Below are positions 1 through 8,105 of a stretch of DNA of 64,000 bases, piece after piece; position 1 is the stretch's first letter, and every line of letters starts with the position of its first letter. The position numbers were made by a program, and so were the translations under genes. The notes below the pieces were generated by a model that was given only the letters and a program-made list of their open reading frames with translations, was not told the DNA's origin and did not search any database. This stretch comes from Nocardioides sp. WS12. Its GTDB lineage: Bacteria; Actinomycetota; Actinomycetes; Propionibacteriales; Nocardioidaceae. Where the stretch lies: the NCBI RefSeq assembly GCF_014108865.1, contig NZ_CP053928.1:5022001-5086000 (forward strand), read 5' to 3'.

Positions 1-4
1 CGAC

Positions 5-367
5 ATGCCGGAGTCTTCAGCGACCTACCCCGACAGCCTGGGCACGAACTCGACCGCAGTGGTGTGGGAGGACAAGATCTGGGTCCTCGCCCGCCACGAC
101 GCCGGTGCTGCCCTGGGCCTGACCTTGCACGCCCGCGAAGCCGAGGCGCTCGGCCAGCTCGATGACGAGCACGCCTCCCAGATGGGCCGGATCTCGAACC
201 GCCTGGTCCGCATCCTCGAGCACGTCGACGGCGCCGGCACGGTGCGGATCGGCCGCGTGCCCGGGCCGCACGTCAACGCCACCTTCGAGGTCGCCGGTGT
301 GAGCGAGGACCGCTTGCACGACATCGCGGTGAAGCTGTCCAACTGGGGCGGCGAAGCACGCGCCTGA
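5..367 (+). CDS. Small HIT-like protein, possibly 5'-truncated by the window edge
   Basis: Encodes about 120 residues. The reading frame stays open to the window edge, so the ATG at 5 may be internal. The pattern VVWEDKIWVL, LTLHARE and RVPGPHVNATF resembles in order the HIT-like protein at 10049-10648 of this window (VIWSNERWRL, LILEPLE, RVGDGATHLHVWF). That is why I place it near the HIT or galT-like superfamily. It lacks both the CxxC and the complete HxHxW signature, so it is probably a degenerate, non-catalytic member. It ends 46 bases before mhuD on the same strand and may be co-transcribed with it. Function unknown. Confidence 0.55.
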   Translation: MPESSATYPDSLGTNSTAVVWEDKIWVLARHDAGAALGLTLHAREAEALGQLDDEHASQMGRISNRLVRILEHVDGAGTVRIGRVPGPHVNATFEVAGVSEDRLHDIAVKLSNWGGEARA

Positions 368-413
368 TCCACCCGCTCGCACCACGCGAAGCACTCGACC
401 GAGGAGAATCCCC

Positions 414-731
414 ATGCCTGTCGTGAAGATCAACGCCATCCACGTCCCCGAGGGCGCCGGCGCCGAGCTCGAGCAGCGCTTCGCTGCGCGTGCCGGTGCC
501 GTCGAGAACTCCCCCGGTTTTCTCGGCTTCCAGCTGCTCCGGCCGACCGCCGGCGACCAGCGCTACTTCGTCGTGACCCAGTGGGCCGACGAGGAGTCCT
601 TCACTGCGTGGCGCGACGGCCAGGGCAAGGCCGCCCACGCCGACAAGCCGGGCGAGGCGCCCAAGAAGCCGGTCGCCACCGGCGCCGATCTCCTCGAGTT
701 CGAGGTCGTGCTCGACGTACGACCTTCCTGA
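414..731 (+). CDS. mhuD: Haem-degrading monooxygenase MhuD
   Basis: A 105-residue ABM-fold protein very similar in pattern to mycobacterial MhuD (Rv3592), which cleaves haem with O2 to release iron and form mycobilin rather than biliverdin and CO. The start MPVVKINAI and the block ENSPGFLGFQLLRP are characteristic. The catalytic or haem-binding residues known for the family are all present at the family numbering: Asn7, Trp66 and His75. The insert after His75 (GEAPKKPVATGA) is slightly longer than in the mycobacterial protein. The ATG has a GAGGAG ribosome site about eight bases upstream. It acts as a cytoplasmic dimer in iron acquisition from haem. A strong hairpin follows directly. Confidence 0.9.
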   Translation: MPVVKINAIHVPEGAGAELEQRFAARAGAVENSPGFLGFQLLRPTAGDQRYFVVTQWADEESFTAWRDGQGKAAHADKPGEAPKKPVATGADLLEFEVVLDVRPS

Positions 732-740
732 GCCTCACAG

Positions 741-779
741 AACGGCCCGTCGATCCTGCGCGAGGATCGACGGGCCGTT
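741..779. terminator. Bidirectional hairpin terminator between mhuD and livK
   Basis: A perfect 17-base inverted repeat, arms 741-757 and 763-779, with a five-base GCGCG loop. It lies between the convergent stops of mhuD (731) and the substrate-binding protein (798). No long T-run follows on either side, as is common in high-GC actinobacteria. Its position and stability argue for transcription termination from both directions. Confidence 0.85.
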
Positions 780-797
780 GTGCGTGCTGGGTAGTGC

Positions 798-2084
798 CTA
801 TTTCTGCAGGTAGCAGGGCTCGGTGAACTTGTACGCCTCAGCTGTCTTGCCCGTGAAGGGCTCGACGGCGACGGACACCTTCGACGACGCGGCATCGTCG
901 ACCTTGTTCAGCTGCGTCACACGGACGGCGGCCTCGTTCGGGTCACCCTCGTAGTTGGCCGTCCCCTCCGGGAGCGTGCCCTCGCTGTCGATCCCGGTCA
1001 GGCTGTTGGCCGCATCGACCATGCCCTCGCGGTCGAGGTTGTCGTCGTCGAGTGCCTTCTCGAGGATCGCCTTGAGGACGTACCCGCTGCCGTAGCCGAT
1101 GGAGTACCAGTCGTTCGGCGCCTGGTCACCCGCGGCGGCCCGCATCTTCTCCAGCCCGGGAACGTCCGCGTCCCACGCAGGGAACGAGGTGGCCTGCTGG
1201 TAGAGCGCCTTGATGGCCGGACCGGCCGGCGACGCCAGCACTGCGGAGTTCCAGCTCGGGATGGATCCGATGAACTTGCCGGTGAACTTCTGCGCCGCAC
1301 TGCCACCGACGACCGCTGCCATCTCCTTGGGGCTGGTCGCGATCACGACGTAGTCGGGCTTGGCCTTGAGGAGCGCACCGATCGCGGCGGACTGGTCGTC
1401 GCCTCCGTCGACCGTGCCGGTCGTGATGTCGGTGAAGGTGAGGCCCCGCTCCTTGGCCGCGATGCGCGCACCCACCATGGCGTCGTCGCCGTAGTCGCCG
1501 GGGAAGTGCACCACCGCGACCGACTTCGCGCCCTCATCGGCCGCGTAGTCGACGATGTTCATCGCCTCGGTGCAGTAGCTGGAACCGACCTCCAGCGAGA
1601 TGTCGTCGAAGATCCAGTTCGAGCCGAGCGAGGCCGGGCCGACAAGGATCGACTCGTTGGTGGCGTCCTCGAGGATCGCGTTGGTGTGCGCGGTGCCCAA
1701 CGACTGGGTGACCGCGAGGATGTCGTCCTTGATCTCGTTGAACAGTTCGGCGTGCTTCTCCGGGTCGTACCCACTGTCCTTGACGTACTTGGTCACGTCG
1801 ACCTCGTAGTCACCGATGCCACCGGCCTTGTTGACCTCGTCCCAGAAGGCCTTCTGGCCAGCGGTGAACGGCTCACCCACGCCCTTGAACACGCCCGTGA
1901 GGTCGGTGACCGTACCGAGGTAGATGCAGCCCTTGTCCTTGTCGATGGCGTTCGGACACGCGTCGTCGGTGACACCCGGCGCGGCACCGCCGCTCGAGTC
2001 GTCGTCGCGGCCGCACCCGGCGACCGCCATGGTGACGGTCAGGGCAGTCGCAATGACCCCCAGTGATCTCGACCTTCGGTTCAC
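798..2084 (-). CDS. ABC transporter substrate-binding lipoprotein, Liv (Peripla_BP_6) family
   Basis: 428 residues. The N-terminus is a lipoprotein signal: basic residues 3-6, a hydrophobic stretch, then the lipobox VAGC with Cys24 as lipidation site. The mature part has the leucine/isoleucine/valine-binding type I periplasmic fold, with IYLGTVTDLTGVFKGVGEP at the ligand-facing first strand. It captures the ligand outside the membrane for the LivHM permease encoded upstream. The GTG start is fixed by AGGAGG six bases upstream. It is the last gene of the liv operon, 56 bases after livM. The ligand is probably a carboxylic acid rather than an amino acid, because an acyl-CoA synthetase sits in the operon (inference). 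Confidence 0.88.
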   Translation of the reverse strand: MNRRSRSLGVIATALTVTMAVAGCGRDDDSSGGAAPGVTDDACPNAIDKDKGCIYLGTVTDLTGVFKGVGEPFTAGQKAFWDEVNKAGGIGDYEVDVTKYVKDSGYDPEKHAELFNEIKDDILAVTQSLGTAHTNAILEDATNESILVGPASLGSNWIFDDISLEVGSSYCTEAMNIVDYAADEGAKSVAVVHFPGDYGDDAMVGARIAAKERGLTFTDITTGTVDGGDDQSAAIGALLKAKPDYVVIATSPKEMAAVVGGSAAQKFTGKFIGSIPSWNSAVLASPAGPAIKALYQQATSFPAWDADVPGLEKMRAAAGDQAPNDWYSIGYGSGYVLKAILEKALDDDNLDREGMVDAANSLTGIDSEGTLPEGTANYEGDPNEAAVRVTQLNKVDDAASSKVSVAVEPFTGKTAEAYKFTEPCYLQK

Positions 2085-2140
2085 GGTTCCTCCTGGTGGT
2101 TGTGCTCACTTGTTGTGATGGTGCAGCCCCGGTTGGGCGG

Positions 2141-3280
2141 TCAATAAGAGAAGGGGAAGCTCTTCCAGTAGGTGCGTATGCGGTGCCAGATGCCGAAGAG
2201 GCCGCGTGGCTCGAAGAGCAGGAAGGCGACGATCAGGACGCCGTACATGATCTGCTCGAACTCGAAGATGTTCGGGTGCTCGCTGGCCGAGCTCGACAGG
2301 AACGGCACGAAGGCCGGCAGTTCGCTCGCGACGCGCGGCAGCAGCGCGATGAGCATCGCTCCCATGATCGTGCCGGAGATCGTGGCGACGCCGCCGATCA
2401 GGACGATCGCGATGAACTGGACCGACATCAACAGGCTGAAGGACTCCGGCGTGAAGTGCCCGCTGGCCGAGAACATCAGGGCCCCGCAGATCCCCGCATA
2501 GAACGAGGAGATCGTGAAGGCGACGATCTTGTAGCGGGTGAGGTTCACGCCCATCACTCCGGCGGCGACGTCGCGGTCACGGATCGCCGAGAACGCCCGG
2601 CCGATCCGGGAACGCGCGATGTTGCGGGCCAGTACGGCGGCCACGACCAGGACGCCGAGGAACAGCCAGTAGAGCTTCTGCTCCTCGGTCCAGCCACCCT
2701 TGAACCCGTTGTCGACGGTGAACTGGATGCCGAACAGTTCGGGCTTCGCCGCCTCGCGGCCGACCTGCGGACCGCCGCTCATCTCGTTCCACTCGAAGAA
2801 GAAGTACTGGCCGATGAAGACCAGGCCGAGGGTGACGACGGCGAGGTAGAGACCCCGCAGCCGCGTCGCCAAGGGCGCGACCAGGGCACCGGCGAGCGCC
2901 GCGACCAGGCCCGCGCCGATCAGCCACAGCGGCATGAAGTCGACGCCGAAGCCGAGGTACCGGCCGTCCGGGTCGCCGGAGAGTACGGCGGCGGCGTACG
3001 CGCCGATGCCGACGAAGAACGCGTGGCCCAGCGAGACCTGGCCGGCGTACCCGGTCACGAGGTTGAGGCCGATGGCACCGATCGCGAGCACCAGACCGCT
3101 GCCGAGCAGGATCAGCAGGTTGTCGGAGACGAGCATCGGCATCAGCGCAGCCACGACGAGCACGGCGACCGTGCCGAGCACCTTGCTGCGCGTGTTGAGC
3201 AGCGCCATGTCCTGGCGGTAGCTGGTGTAGAGCTCGGGGCGTCCCCACCTGCTGGTCAAGCCGCTCATCAGGGTGCTCAT
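2141..3280 (-). CDS. livM: LivM-type ABC permease
   Basis: 379 residues, a branched-chain-amino-acid-type inner-membrane permease with about nine hydrophobic segments. The family block LNLVTGYAGQVSLGHAFFVG lies near the first third, and VVAFTISSFYAGICGALM and IGGVATISGTIMGA follow. I chose the ATG at 3280 because it makes a 4-base ATGA overlap with the livH stop. The longer open frame upstream of it is out-of-frame livH sequence. It pairs with LivH to form the translocation channel driven by LivF and LivG. Confidence 0.88.
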   Translation of the reverse strand: MSTLMSGLTSRWGRPELYTSYRQDMALLNTRSKVLGTVAVLVVAALMPMLVSDNLLILLGSGLVLAIGAIGLNLVTGYAGQVSLGHAFFVGIGAYAAAVLSGDPDGRYLGFGVDFMPLWLIGAGLVAALAGALVAPLATRLRGLYLAVVTLGLVFIGQYFFFEWNEMSGGPQVGREAAKPELFGIQFTVDNGFKGGWTEEQKLYWLFLGVLVVAAVLARNIARSRIGRAFSAIRDRDVAAGVMGVNLTRYKIVAFTISSFYAGICGALMFSASGHFTPESFSLLMSVQFIAIVLIGGVATISGTIMGAMLIALLPRVASELPAFVPFLSSSASEHPNIFEFEQIMYGVLIVAFLLFEPRGLFGIWHRIRTYWKSFPFSY

Positions 3281-4164
3281 ACGCGTTCGACCTCTCTGGT
3301 GCCGAACAGTCCGTACGGTCTGACGAGGAGCACGATCAGCATCACCAGGTACGGCGTGATCGAGCCGATGTTGGTGTCGAGGCCCGGGAACCAGTCCCGG
3401 TGGTACGACGTCACGATCTGTTGCGTCACACCGATGATGAGGCCGCCGAGGACTGCGCCACCGAGCGAGTCGAGGCCGCCGAGGATGATCACGGGCAGGG
3501 CCAGGAGCGCGATGTGCCAGTGGTTCTGGTCGACCGTGCGACCGGCCGCAGCGAACACCCCGGCCACGGTGGCGAGCGCGCCGGCCAGGCCCCACGAGAC
3601 GGCGAACACGGTGCCGACGCTGACGCCCTGCGCCATCGCGGCTTCCTGGTCGAGGGCCGAGGCCCGCATGGCCAGCCCGATCGGCGTCCAGCGGAAGAAC
3701 GCGAACAGCGCGAGGACCAGCACCGTGGTCACGGCAAAGGCCGCCAGGTCACGATGCTCGATGTAGACCCCGCCCACCTCCCAGGCGTCCAGCCCCCACG
3801 GGTCGCCGACCGTGCGCTGGTCCGAACCGACGAACATGCCGGACACGATCCGCACGATGATGTCGATGCCGATCGTGATGATCGCGATGACGAAGACGGC
3901 CTTGCCGACCATCGGCCGGATCGCGATCCGCTCCACGATCAGCGCCACCGCGGCAATCGCGATCGCACCGACGACCACTGCGGCAAAGAAGCCGATCTCG
4001 GGCGACAGGTAGGTCACCAGCACCGTGCCCGCGAGCAGGAACGACGGCTGCGCGAAGCTGATCACGCCCATCGACTTGTAGATGATCACGAACCCGAGGG
4101 CGAGCAGGGCGTAGATCGAGCCCAGGCCGACTCCGCCGGCAACGGCACCGAGGAACTGCGTCAT
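3277..4164 (-). CDS. livH: LivH-type ABC permease
   Basis: 295 residues with eight or so transmembrane stretches. Family hallmarks are the N-terminal LGSIYALLALGFVIIYKSMG and the C-terminal VIILGGLDSLGGAVLGGL. It forms the permease heterodimer with LivM. Its start overlaps the acyl-CoA synthetase stop by four bases and its stop overlaps the livM start by four bases, so translation of the three genes is coupled. Confidence 0.88.
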   Translation of the reverse strand: MTQFLGAVAGGVGLGSIYALLALGFVIIYKSMGVISFAQPSFLLAGTVLVTYLSPEIGFFAAVVVGAIAIAAVALIVERIAIRPMVGKAVFVIAIITIGIDIIVRIVSGMFVGSDQRTVGDPWGLDAWEVGGVYIEHRDLAAFAVTTVLVLALFAFFRWTPIGLAMRASALDQEAAMAQGVSVGTVFAVSWGLAGALATVAGVFAAAGRTVDQNHWHIALLALPVIILGGLDSLGGAVLGGLIIGVTQQIVTSYHRDWFPGLDTNIGSITPYLVMLIVLLVRPYGLFGTREVERV

Positions 4165-5996
4165 GCCGCACCTCCCTTCGCCGGGGCGTACATCGACTCC
4201 ACGAGGTCGTGGAACATGGCGTCGATCGAGGCGCGCTTGACCTTCTGCGTGGCGGTCAACTCACCGTCCTCGTGATCGAGTTCCTTGGGCAGCATCCGGA
4301 AGTACTTGATCTGTTCGACCGGGTTGTGCCGCTTGTTGACCTCGTCGAGGATCGACTGGACCAGGGTGCGGACCTCGTCCTTCTCCGCGAGGTCGCGGTA
4401 GGTCGTGAAGCCGAGATTGCGTTGCTGGGCCCAGGCGCCGACGGTGTCGAGTTCGATGCCGATCAGCGCGGTGAGGAACTTGCGACCGTCGCCGATGACG
4501 ATCGCTTCCTTGATGAACGGCGAGGCCTTGATGCCGTTCTCGATCTCGGAGGGCGCGATGTTCTTCCCGCCGGCGGTGATGATGATGTCCTTCATCCGGT
4601 CGGTGATCCGCAGGTAGGTGCCGTCCCATTCGCCGACATCGCCCGTGTGGAGCCAGCCGTCCGCCGACACGGCTCTTGCCGTCGCTTCCTCGTCAGCCCA
4701 GTAGCCGGCAAAGACCGCGGGGTGCCGGGTGAGGATCTCCCCGGTCTCGTCATCGACCTTCACCTCGATGCCCTCGTGGGCCTCACCCACGGTGCCGAGC
4801 CGCACCCGTCCGGGCCGGTTGGCGGTGGCGATCGCGGCGTTCTCGGTCATGCCGTAGAGCTCGTGCATCGGCACGCCGATCCCCATGAAGAACTGCAGCA
4901 CCTCCGGCGCCACGGGCGCCGCGCCACAACTCGCGTGCCGCACCCGGCGCAGGCCGAGCCGGTCGCGGAGCGCCCGGTAGAAGAAGAGCCACCCGACGGC
5001 GTACGCGAGACGGGTGCCGAGGGTGTGCTGACCACCGTTGGCCGCGAGTCGGGTCCCGAGCTTGTCGGCGCGCCCCAGCCAGAACCGCGACCAGTGCCGC
5101 TTGGCCCAGGTCGCCGAGTCCAGCTTGATCCGGGCCGTTGCGAGCAACTTCTCCCAGATCCGCGGCACCGCGAAGAACAACGTCGGCTGCACTTCGCGGA
5201 GGTTCTGCGGGACCGTCTCGATCGACTCCGCGAAGTTCACCTGGGTGCCGCCACCGGCGTTGTACCAGGTCGTCAGAACCCGCTCCGCGACGTGACACAG
5301 CGGCAGATAGGACAGCGTCAGGTCCTTGGGCCCGGGCGCCGGACGGGTGAACGGGCTGCGCTCCAGCACGGTCTCCAGCGCGAACTCGGCGTTGCCGATC
5401 GTGAGCATCGCGCCCTTCGGCGGACCCGTCGTGCCAGAGGTGTAGACGAGGGTCATCACGTCGGACGGCTCGGCCGCATCGACGAGTGCCTCGACGGCGC
5501 CGGGGTTCGCGGCGCGGTGCTCGTGACCCATCGCGATCAGGGACTCCCATGCCATCAGGCGCGGGTCGTCGTAGGACCGCAGGCCGCGCGGCTCGACGTA
5601 CACGATCCGGCGCAGGTCCGGCAGGTCGCCGGATTCGAGCGCCTTGTCGACCTGCTCCTGGTCCTCGGCGAAGTGGAAGCAGGCGCCGCTGTGCGAGAGC
5701 AGGTACGACGTCTCGGCGGTCGGGTTCGTGGGATAGAGGCCGACGGTGGTGGCCCGGATGGCCACCGTGGCCATGTCGAGGAACAACCACTCCGGCCGGT
5801 TCTCGCTCTGGACCGCAACCCGGTCGCCGGGGCGAACGCCCAGTGCCAGCAGGGCATGCGCGACGTCGAGGATCGTGTCCCAGTAGGTCGCCCAGGTGAT
5901 CTCGTGCCAGATGCCGAGGCGCTTCTCGCGCATCGCGACGCCCTTGGGCGACTGCGCGGCGCGGTCGCGGATCCGGGTGACGACGGTGCGGGTCAT
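4161..5996 (-). CDS. Long-chain fatty-acid--CoA ligase (AMP-forming), FadD15-like
   Basis: 611 residues, full length for the long-chain acyl-CoA synthetase family. The P-loop motif VYTSGTTGPPKG lies at residues 184-195. The adenylate-binding YGMTENAA block, the LHTGDVGEWDG hinge region and the KDIIITAGGKNIAPSEIEN motif follow in order. It activates a carboxylic acid to the acyl-CoA with ATP. It sits between livG and livH with 4-base ATGA overlaps at both ends, which is strong evidence that it works on the substrate imported by this transporter, possibly by vectorial acylation. The exact substrate (fatty, aromatic or steroid-derived acid) cannot be read from sequence. Confidence 0.88.
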   Translation of the reverse strand: MTRTVVTRIRDRAAQSPKGVAMREKRLGIWHEITWATYWDTILDVAHALLALGVRPGDRVAVQSENRPEWLFLDMATVAIRATTVGLYPTNPTAETSYLLSHSGACFHFAEDQEQVDKALESGDLPDLRRIVYVEPRGLRSYDDPRLMAWESLIAMGHEHRAANPGAVEALVDAAEPSDVMTLVYTSGTTGPPKGAMLTIGNAEFALETVLERSPFTRPAPGPKDLTLSYLPLCHVAERVLTTWYNAGGGTQVNFAESIETVPQNLREVQPTLFFAVPRIWEKLLATARIKLDSATWAKRHWSRFWLGRADKLGTRLAANGGQHTLGTRLAYAVGWLFFYRALRDRLGLRRVRHASCGAAPVAPEVLQFFMGIGVPMHELYGMTENAAIATANRPGRVRLGTVGEAHEGIEVKVDDETGEILTRHPAVFAGYWADEEATARAVSADGWLHTGDVGEWDGTYLRITDRMKDIIITAGGKNIAPSEIENGIKASPFIKEAIVIGDGRKFLTALIGIELDTVGAWAQQRNLGFTTYRDLAEKDEVRTLVQSILDEVNKRHNPVEQIKYFRMLPKELDHEDGELTATQKVKRASIDAMFHDLVESMYAPAKGGAA

Positions 5997-6793
5997 GCCG
6001 TGACCCCCTCGGTGCCGCCGAGGTCACCGGCATCGCCGCCGAGGTACGCACGGATCACGTCGGGGTTGCTCTGGATCTCCGCAGGCGTCCCCGTGGCAAC
6101 CGGAGTGCCGAAGTCGATCACCATGATCCGGTCTGCGATGTCCATCACCAGACCCATGTCGTGCTCGACCATGATCATCGGGATCCTCAGCTCGTCGCGG
6201 ATGTCGAGGATGTAGCGGGCCATGTCCTCGGTCTCCTCGAGGTTCATGCCGGCCACCGGCTCGTCGAGCAGCAGCAGCCGCGGCTCCATGGCCAGCGCGC
6301 GGCCGAGCTCGACGCGCTTCTGCACGCCGTACGGCAGCAACCCGACGGGGAACTTGCGGTACTGCTCCAACTCGAGGAAGTCGACGATCTCCTCGACCTT
6401 GCGCCGGTGCTTGAGCTCCTCGTTGCGCGCCCGCCCGACCCAGAGCATCGCGGCGAGCGTGCCGTAGCGCAGGTGCTGGTGGCGACCGAGCATCAGGTTG
6501 TCGAGAACCGTGAGGTTCGCGAAGAGCTCAATGTTCTGGAAGGTGCGGGCCATCCCGAGCCGGGCGATGGCGGGCGGGCGCATGCCGAGCAGCGCATGGC
6601 CTTCGAGGACGACACTCCCCTGCTGCGGGCGGTAGACGCCGGAGAGCACGTTGAAGATGCTGGTCTTGCCGGCGCCGTTGGGGCCGATGACAGCGAAGAG
6701 TTCGTCCTCCTCGACGGTGAAGCTCACGCCGTTGACGGCCTTGACCGCACCGAAGGAAAGGTGGACGTCGTCGAACTGCAGGACGGCGGTCAC
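5993..6793 (-). CDS. livG: LivG-type ABC ATPase
   Basis: 266 residues from the GTG at 6793, which makes a 4-base GTGA overlap with the livF stop. An ATG nine bases further upstream (6802) is an alternative. Walker A is GPNGAGKT. The signature motif is the LivG-type LPYGVQKRVELGRALA, and Walker B is LLLLDEPVAGMN. It powers import through LivHM as a heterodimer with LivF in the cytoplasm. Confidence 0.88.
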   Translation of the reverse strand: MTAVLQFDDVHLSFGAVKAVNGVSFTVEEDELFAVIGPNGAGKTSIFNVLSGVYRPQQGSVVLEGHALLGMRPPAIARLGMARTFQNIELFANLTVLDNLMLGRHQHLRYGTLAAMLWVGRARNEELKHRRKVEEIVDFLELEQYRKFPVGLLPYGVQKRVELGRALAMEPRLLLLDEPVAGMNLEETEDMARYILDIRDELRIPMIMVEHDMGLVMDIADRIMVIDFGTPVATGTPAEIQSNPDVIRAYLGGDAGDLGGTEGVTA

Positions 6794-7578
6794 GAGGCCC
6801 ACCTCTTTCGGCGGCGGTAGTGCTTGACGGACTTGAAGGACCGCGCCGCCTCGCCCTCGGCCCCCAGACCGAGGTAGAACTCGCGGACGTCGGCGTCGTC
6901 GCGCAACTGATCGGCGCTGCGGTCCATCACGACGCGGCCGTTCTCGAGGACGTAGCCGTGGTGCGCGATCGACAGCGCCATGGAGGCGTTCTGCTCGACG
7001 AGGAGGATTCCCGTGCCCTGGCTGTTGATCTCCACGATGATGTCGCGAATCTGCTCGACCACCTTGGGCGCCAGGCCGAGGGACGGCTCATCGAGCAGCA
7101 GGTAGCGCGGGTCGGACATCAGCGCCCGGCCGATCGCGAGCATCTGCTGCTCGCCACCGGACAGCAGGCCGGCCTGCCCGTCGCGGCGATCACGCAGGAT
7201 CGGGAACAGCCCGTAGACCCGCTCCAGGTTGGTCTTCAGGTTGCGGCGGTCGGCGTAGCCACCGACGCGGAGGTTCTCCTCGGCAGTGAGTTCCTTGAAG
7301 ACCCGGCGACCCTCGAGCACGTGCTTGATGCCCTTGCGGGCCAGCGTCGAGGGCTTCAGTTCGCCCACCGACTCACCGTCCAGGGTCACCGAGCCCTTGC
7401 GGATCTCACCGTCGTGGATGTCGAGCAGGCCCGACAACGACCGCAGCAACGTGGACTTGCCGCCACCATTGGCGCCCAGCAGGGCGATGATCTTGCCGTC
7501 AGGGACTTCGAGGCTCACGCCCCGGAGCGCGAGTACGACGTCGTCGTACACGACCTCGAGATTCTGTACGGCGAGCAC
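6790..7578 (-). CDS. livF: LivF-type ABC ATPase
   Basis: About 262 residues. Walker A is GANGGGKST, the signature is LSGGEQQMLAIGRAL, and Walker B is YLLLDEPSLGLAPK. The C-terminal tail ends in a basic stretch (KHYRRRKRW). The start is the GTG at 7578 because GGAGGG lies six bases upstream of it. ATG codons at 7605 and 7608 lack such a site. First gene of the liv operon. Confidence 0.87.
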   Translation of the reverse strand: MLAVQNLEVVYDDVVLALRGVSLEVPDGKIIALLGANGGGKSTLLRSLSGLLDIHDGEIRKGSVTLDGESVGELKPSTLARKGIKHVLEGRRVFKELTAEENLRVGGYADRRNLKTNLERVYGLFPILRDRRDGQAGLLSGGEQQMLAIGRALMSDPRYLLLDEPSLGLAPKVVEQIRDIIVEINSQGTGILLVEQNASMALSIAHHGYVLENGRVVMDRSADQLRDDADVREFYLGLGAEGEAARSFKSVKHYRRRKRWAS

Positions 7579-7631
7579 CCGACTCCCTCCGACTGTGATG
7601 GGCATCACAGGGTGGGTGGAATGTAGCCGTA

Positions 7632-7665
7632 CCCGTCGCCCGACGGGAACTGTTACTCACCAGTA
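7632..7665. promoter_or_regulatory. Palindromic control region upstream of the liv operon
   Basis: About 50-90 bases upstream of the livF start lie two inverted repeats. One is a perfect CCCGTCG-cc-CGACGGG (7632-7647). The other is TACT-cacc-AGTA (7654-7665). Either could be a dimeric repressor operator controlling the operon. This is inferred from symmetry and position only. I cannot name the regulator, and no regulator gene is adjacent. Confidence 0.35.
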
Positions 7666-7679
7666 GGTCGAAATGGTTA

Positions 7680-8105
7680 TCAGCCAGACGCGGCAAGGGT
7701 CCCTGCGGCGCGACGGAGATCCGCGACGATGGCCCGACGGCTGAGCAAGGTGACGAGGCGACCGGCGCCGAGCGCGGTCACCGTGAACTCGACGCCCACC
7801 TGCGTGCCCTCCGGGCAGGGGGTAAAGGTCAACGCGAGCCGCGCGTTGGTCGGACCGAAACGGCCCTCCTCGACCCACCGGACCGGTTCGTCGGACTGCA
7901 CCGTGCGCAGCAACGGCCGCACCCCCGGCACCACGGTGACGTCGGTCCACGACGTGCCGACAGCCGTGAAGGAACCGTCGGACCCGGGCACCACATCGGC
8001 GACCGCACGCAAGGACGACTGCCACGCCGGCCGGTTGCGCGGGTCGGCGAGGTAGCCGAATGCCCGGTCCGGTGGGACCGGGAAGAGGACGGCTGACCCC
8101 GTCAG
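7680..8105 (-). CDS. SRPBCC-fold protein (polyketide cyclase/dehydrase-like), apparently CTG-initiated
   Basis: About 141 residues if started at the CTG at 8105. The N-terminal strand and helix read VLFPVPPDRAFGYLADPRN, the typical SRPBCC opening (beta strand, then hxWlsDp-like helix). Upstream of codon 8012 (TTG) the frame has no ATG, GTG or TTG. Starting at 8012 would delete the first strand and helix of the fold. The CTG overlaps the purB stop codon as CTGA, so translation is probably coupled to purB. Likely binds a small hydrophobic ligand; role unknown. Confidence 0.6.
   Translation of the reverse strand: MTGSAVLFPVPPDRAFGYLADPRNRPAWQSSLRAVADVVPGSDGSFTAVGTSWTDVTVVPGVRPLLRTVQSDEPVRWVEEGRFGPTNARLALTFTPCPEGTQVGVEFTVTALGAGRLVTLLSRRAIVADLRRAAGTLAASG

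Noticed and set aside
414..731. Antibiotic-synthesis monooxygenase
   Set aside because: The ABM fold alone would suggest this, but Asn7, Trp66 and His75 and the closely matching N-terminus point to MhuD.
741..779. Riboswitch before the substrate-binding gene
   Set aside because: The sequence is a plain symmetrical hairpin between converging stop codons, so a terminator explains it better.
2063..3766. Long plus-strand frame opposite livM and livH
   Set aside because: It is the reverse complement of two clearly recognised permease genes and is low-complexity Asp/Glu/Arg-rich.
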